A stretch of 5,964 nt of DNA from JAJZMA01 sp021850405. Its GTDB lineage: Bacteria > Chloroflexota > Dormibacteria > Aeolococcales > Aeolococcaceae. A model generated the notes under the pieces. That model made no database searches. It was not told the DNA's origin and saw only the letters and a list, made by a program, of their open reading frames with translations. Positions within the stretch are counted from its first letter, which is position 1. Every line of letters begins with the position of its first letter. Location: positions 1 through 5,964 of the forward strand of contig DAHXLU010000015.1 in NCBI GenBank assembly GCA_027365835.1, read 5' to 3'. Shown here piece by piece: positions 5,331 through 5,964 of the stretch. Made by a program: the position numbers and the translations under genes.

Positions 5331-5964
5331 AACAAAGAGACAGAAAGAGGAAGAGAAGAGAAAGAAGTAAGTGAAGAGAATTCAGCAAGGAAAGGAGAGG
5401 GATCTCCGGGTGGTGGCCAGACAGGGAAGCCCAGAGCGGGGACGACGCGAGCAAGGAGGGGCAGAAGGCGCTCGGCAGTACCCGGGGGCATGGGAGCAGT
5501 ACAGAGGCAGATGCTGGAGCTGGTACACCGGTTTGGGGTAATGGGGGTCAGTCATGTACATGCGCTGGTACGGCCGGAAGGAAACCGGGAGCGGACGCGG
5601 AAGCTGCTCTCCCAACTGGTTGAAGGCGGCCACCTGGTAGCGCTGCGGACGGGGTTGCCGGATGCGGGGGTGGTATACCGGAGTACCTCGAGGGGGCAGC
5701 GGGCCCTGGATTCTTCGATCCAGCCGACAAAGATGGGTCCCCTGCTGATTCCGCACGCCATGGCGGTGGCGACGATAGCGGTACAACTGCTTTCTGAGAG
5801 CCCTGGGACGACCTGGGAGAGTGAGCGGGAGATCCGGTCGAAGAGGGGGAAGGTGGACAGGAAGGGGCCGCGGCTGCATGTGCCCGACGGGGTGCTGGTG
5901 TATCCGGATGGCCGGCGGGTGGCGGTGGGGATGGACCTGACGCGCAAGGAGGCGGCGCGGGTAG
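5301..5964 (+). CDS. Replication-relaxation family protein, N-terminal part (3' end outside window)
   Basis: Open to the window end, with 221 codons visible from GTG 5301. Residues 1-60 are Lys/Glu/Arg/Gly-rich and probably disordered. Residues about 64-137 look like a winged helix: QRQMLELVHRFGVMGVSHVH, then RERTRKLLSQLVEGGHLV, then VVYRSTSRGQRAL. A helical stretch (about 150-166) follows, then HVPDGVLVYPDGRRVAV (193-209) and DLTRKEAARV (212-221), as in the family PF13814 (from memory). The family usually reads VAVEVELS here. This copy has VAVGMDLT, losing the first Glu and keeping an acidic residue at the second. These proteins occur on plasmids and conjugative elements, where they are thought to act in replication or DNA relaxation. 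The start is uncertain: AGGAGG ends only one base before the GTG, which is tight. ATG at 5490 or 5511 would omit the charged tail and begin at the winged helix, but neither has a strong ribosome site. A TGA at 5286 closes the frame upstream. Confidence 0.7.
   Translation, partial: MNKKSTGGGENKETERGREEKEVSEENSARKGEGSPGGGQTGKPRAGTTRARRGRRRSAVPGGMGAVQRQMLELVHRFGVMGVSHVHALVRPEGNRERTRKLLSQLVEGGHLVALRTGLPDAGVVYRSTSRGQRALDSSIQPTKMGPLLIPHAMAVATIAVQLLSESPGTTWESEREIRSKRGKVDRKGPRLHVPDGVLVYPDGRRVAVGMDLTRKEAARV

Noticed and set aside
5382..5879. 165-codon and other overlapping minus-strand frames, including 4988-5491
   Set aside because: They are antisense to the replication-relaxation gene or its purine-rich leader. 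Their translations are Pro/Leu/Ser-rich from the complement of the purine tract, with no domain.

Overview
The window looks like a bacterial accessory region, probably part of a plasmid or an integrated plasmid-like element. The host may be a moderately GC-rich actinobacterium or another Gram-positive-type acidophile. The evidence is the GYWLVAADGG-type tandem repeats, which I associate with Acidimicrobiia-like actinobacteria, and a secreted NHL protein of a style seen in similar genomes. Several DnaA-box-like sites also fit an actinobacterial TTGTNCACA pattern. The host assignment is inference; the sequence does not prove it.

Left part (1-3648), secreted proteins. The 3' end of a surface protein (glycine-rich stretch, two Ig-like domains, six 42-residue repeats) runs rightward and ends in a plausible intrinsic terminator. 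A membrane-anchored or secreted NHL-repeat beta-propeller protein runs leftward towards it. The roughly 880 bases between them hold no recognisable gene. One weak 63-codon leftward ORF there has a good -10 element placed for a leaderless transcript.

Right part (3649-5964), a replication neighbourhood. A short rightward reading frame is the C-terminal part of a plasmid replication initiator (RepA_C type). Its homology runs upstream past its only usable start codon, so it is probably a 5'-truncated remnant or is expressed in an unusual way. Its end overlaps by 11 bases the start of a complete NYN-domain (PIN-like) nuclease gene. About 540 bases without a protein gene follow: a leftward-reading terminator, tandem hairpins, two perfect 19-bp direct repeats spaced 33 bp apart, three DnaA-box-like sites and two large inverted repeats. 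This resembles an iteron-type plasmid origin. The second inverted repeat has a perfect 17-bp outer stem and an 11-bp inner stem. It encloses the start of the last gene, the 5' part of a replication-relaxation family protein, which is cut by the window end.

Reading of the whole: the RepA-like piece, the iteron/DnaA-box segment and the replication-relaxation gene suggest one replication and copy-control module, with the NYN nuclease as a possible RNA-processing partner. The left side carries cell-surface cargo. No CRISPR array, tRNA, rRNA or complete insertion sequence was seen.
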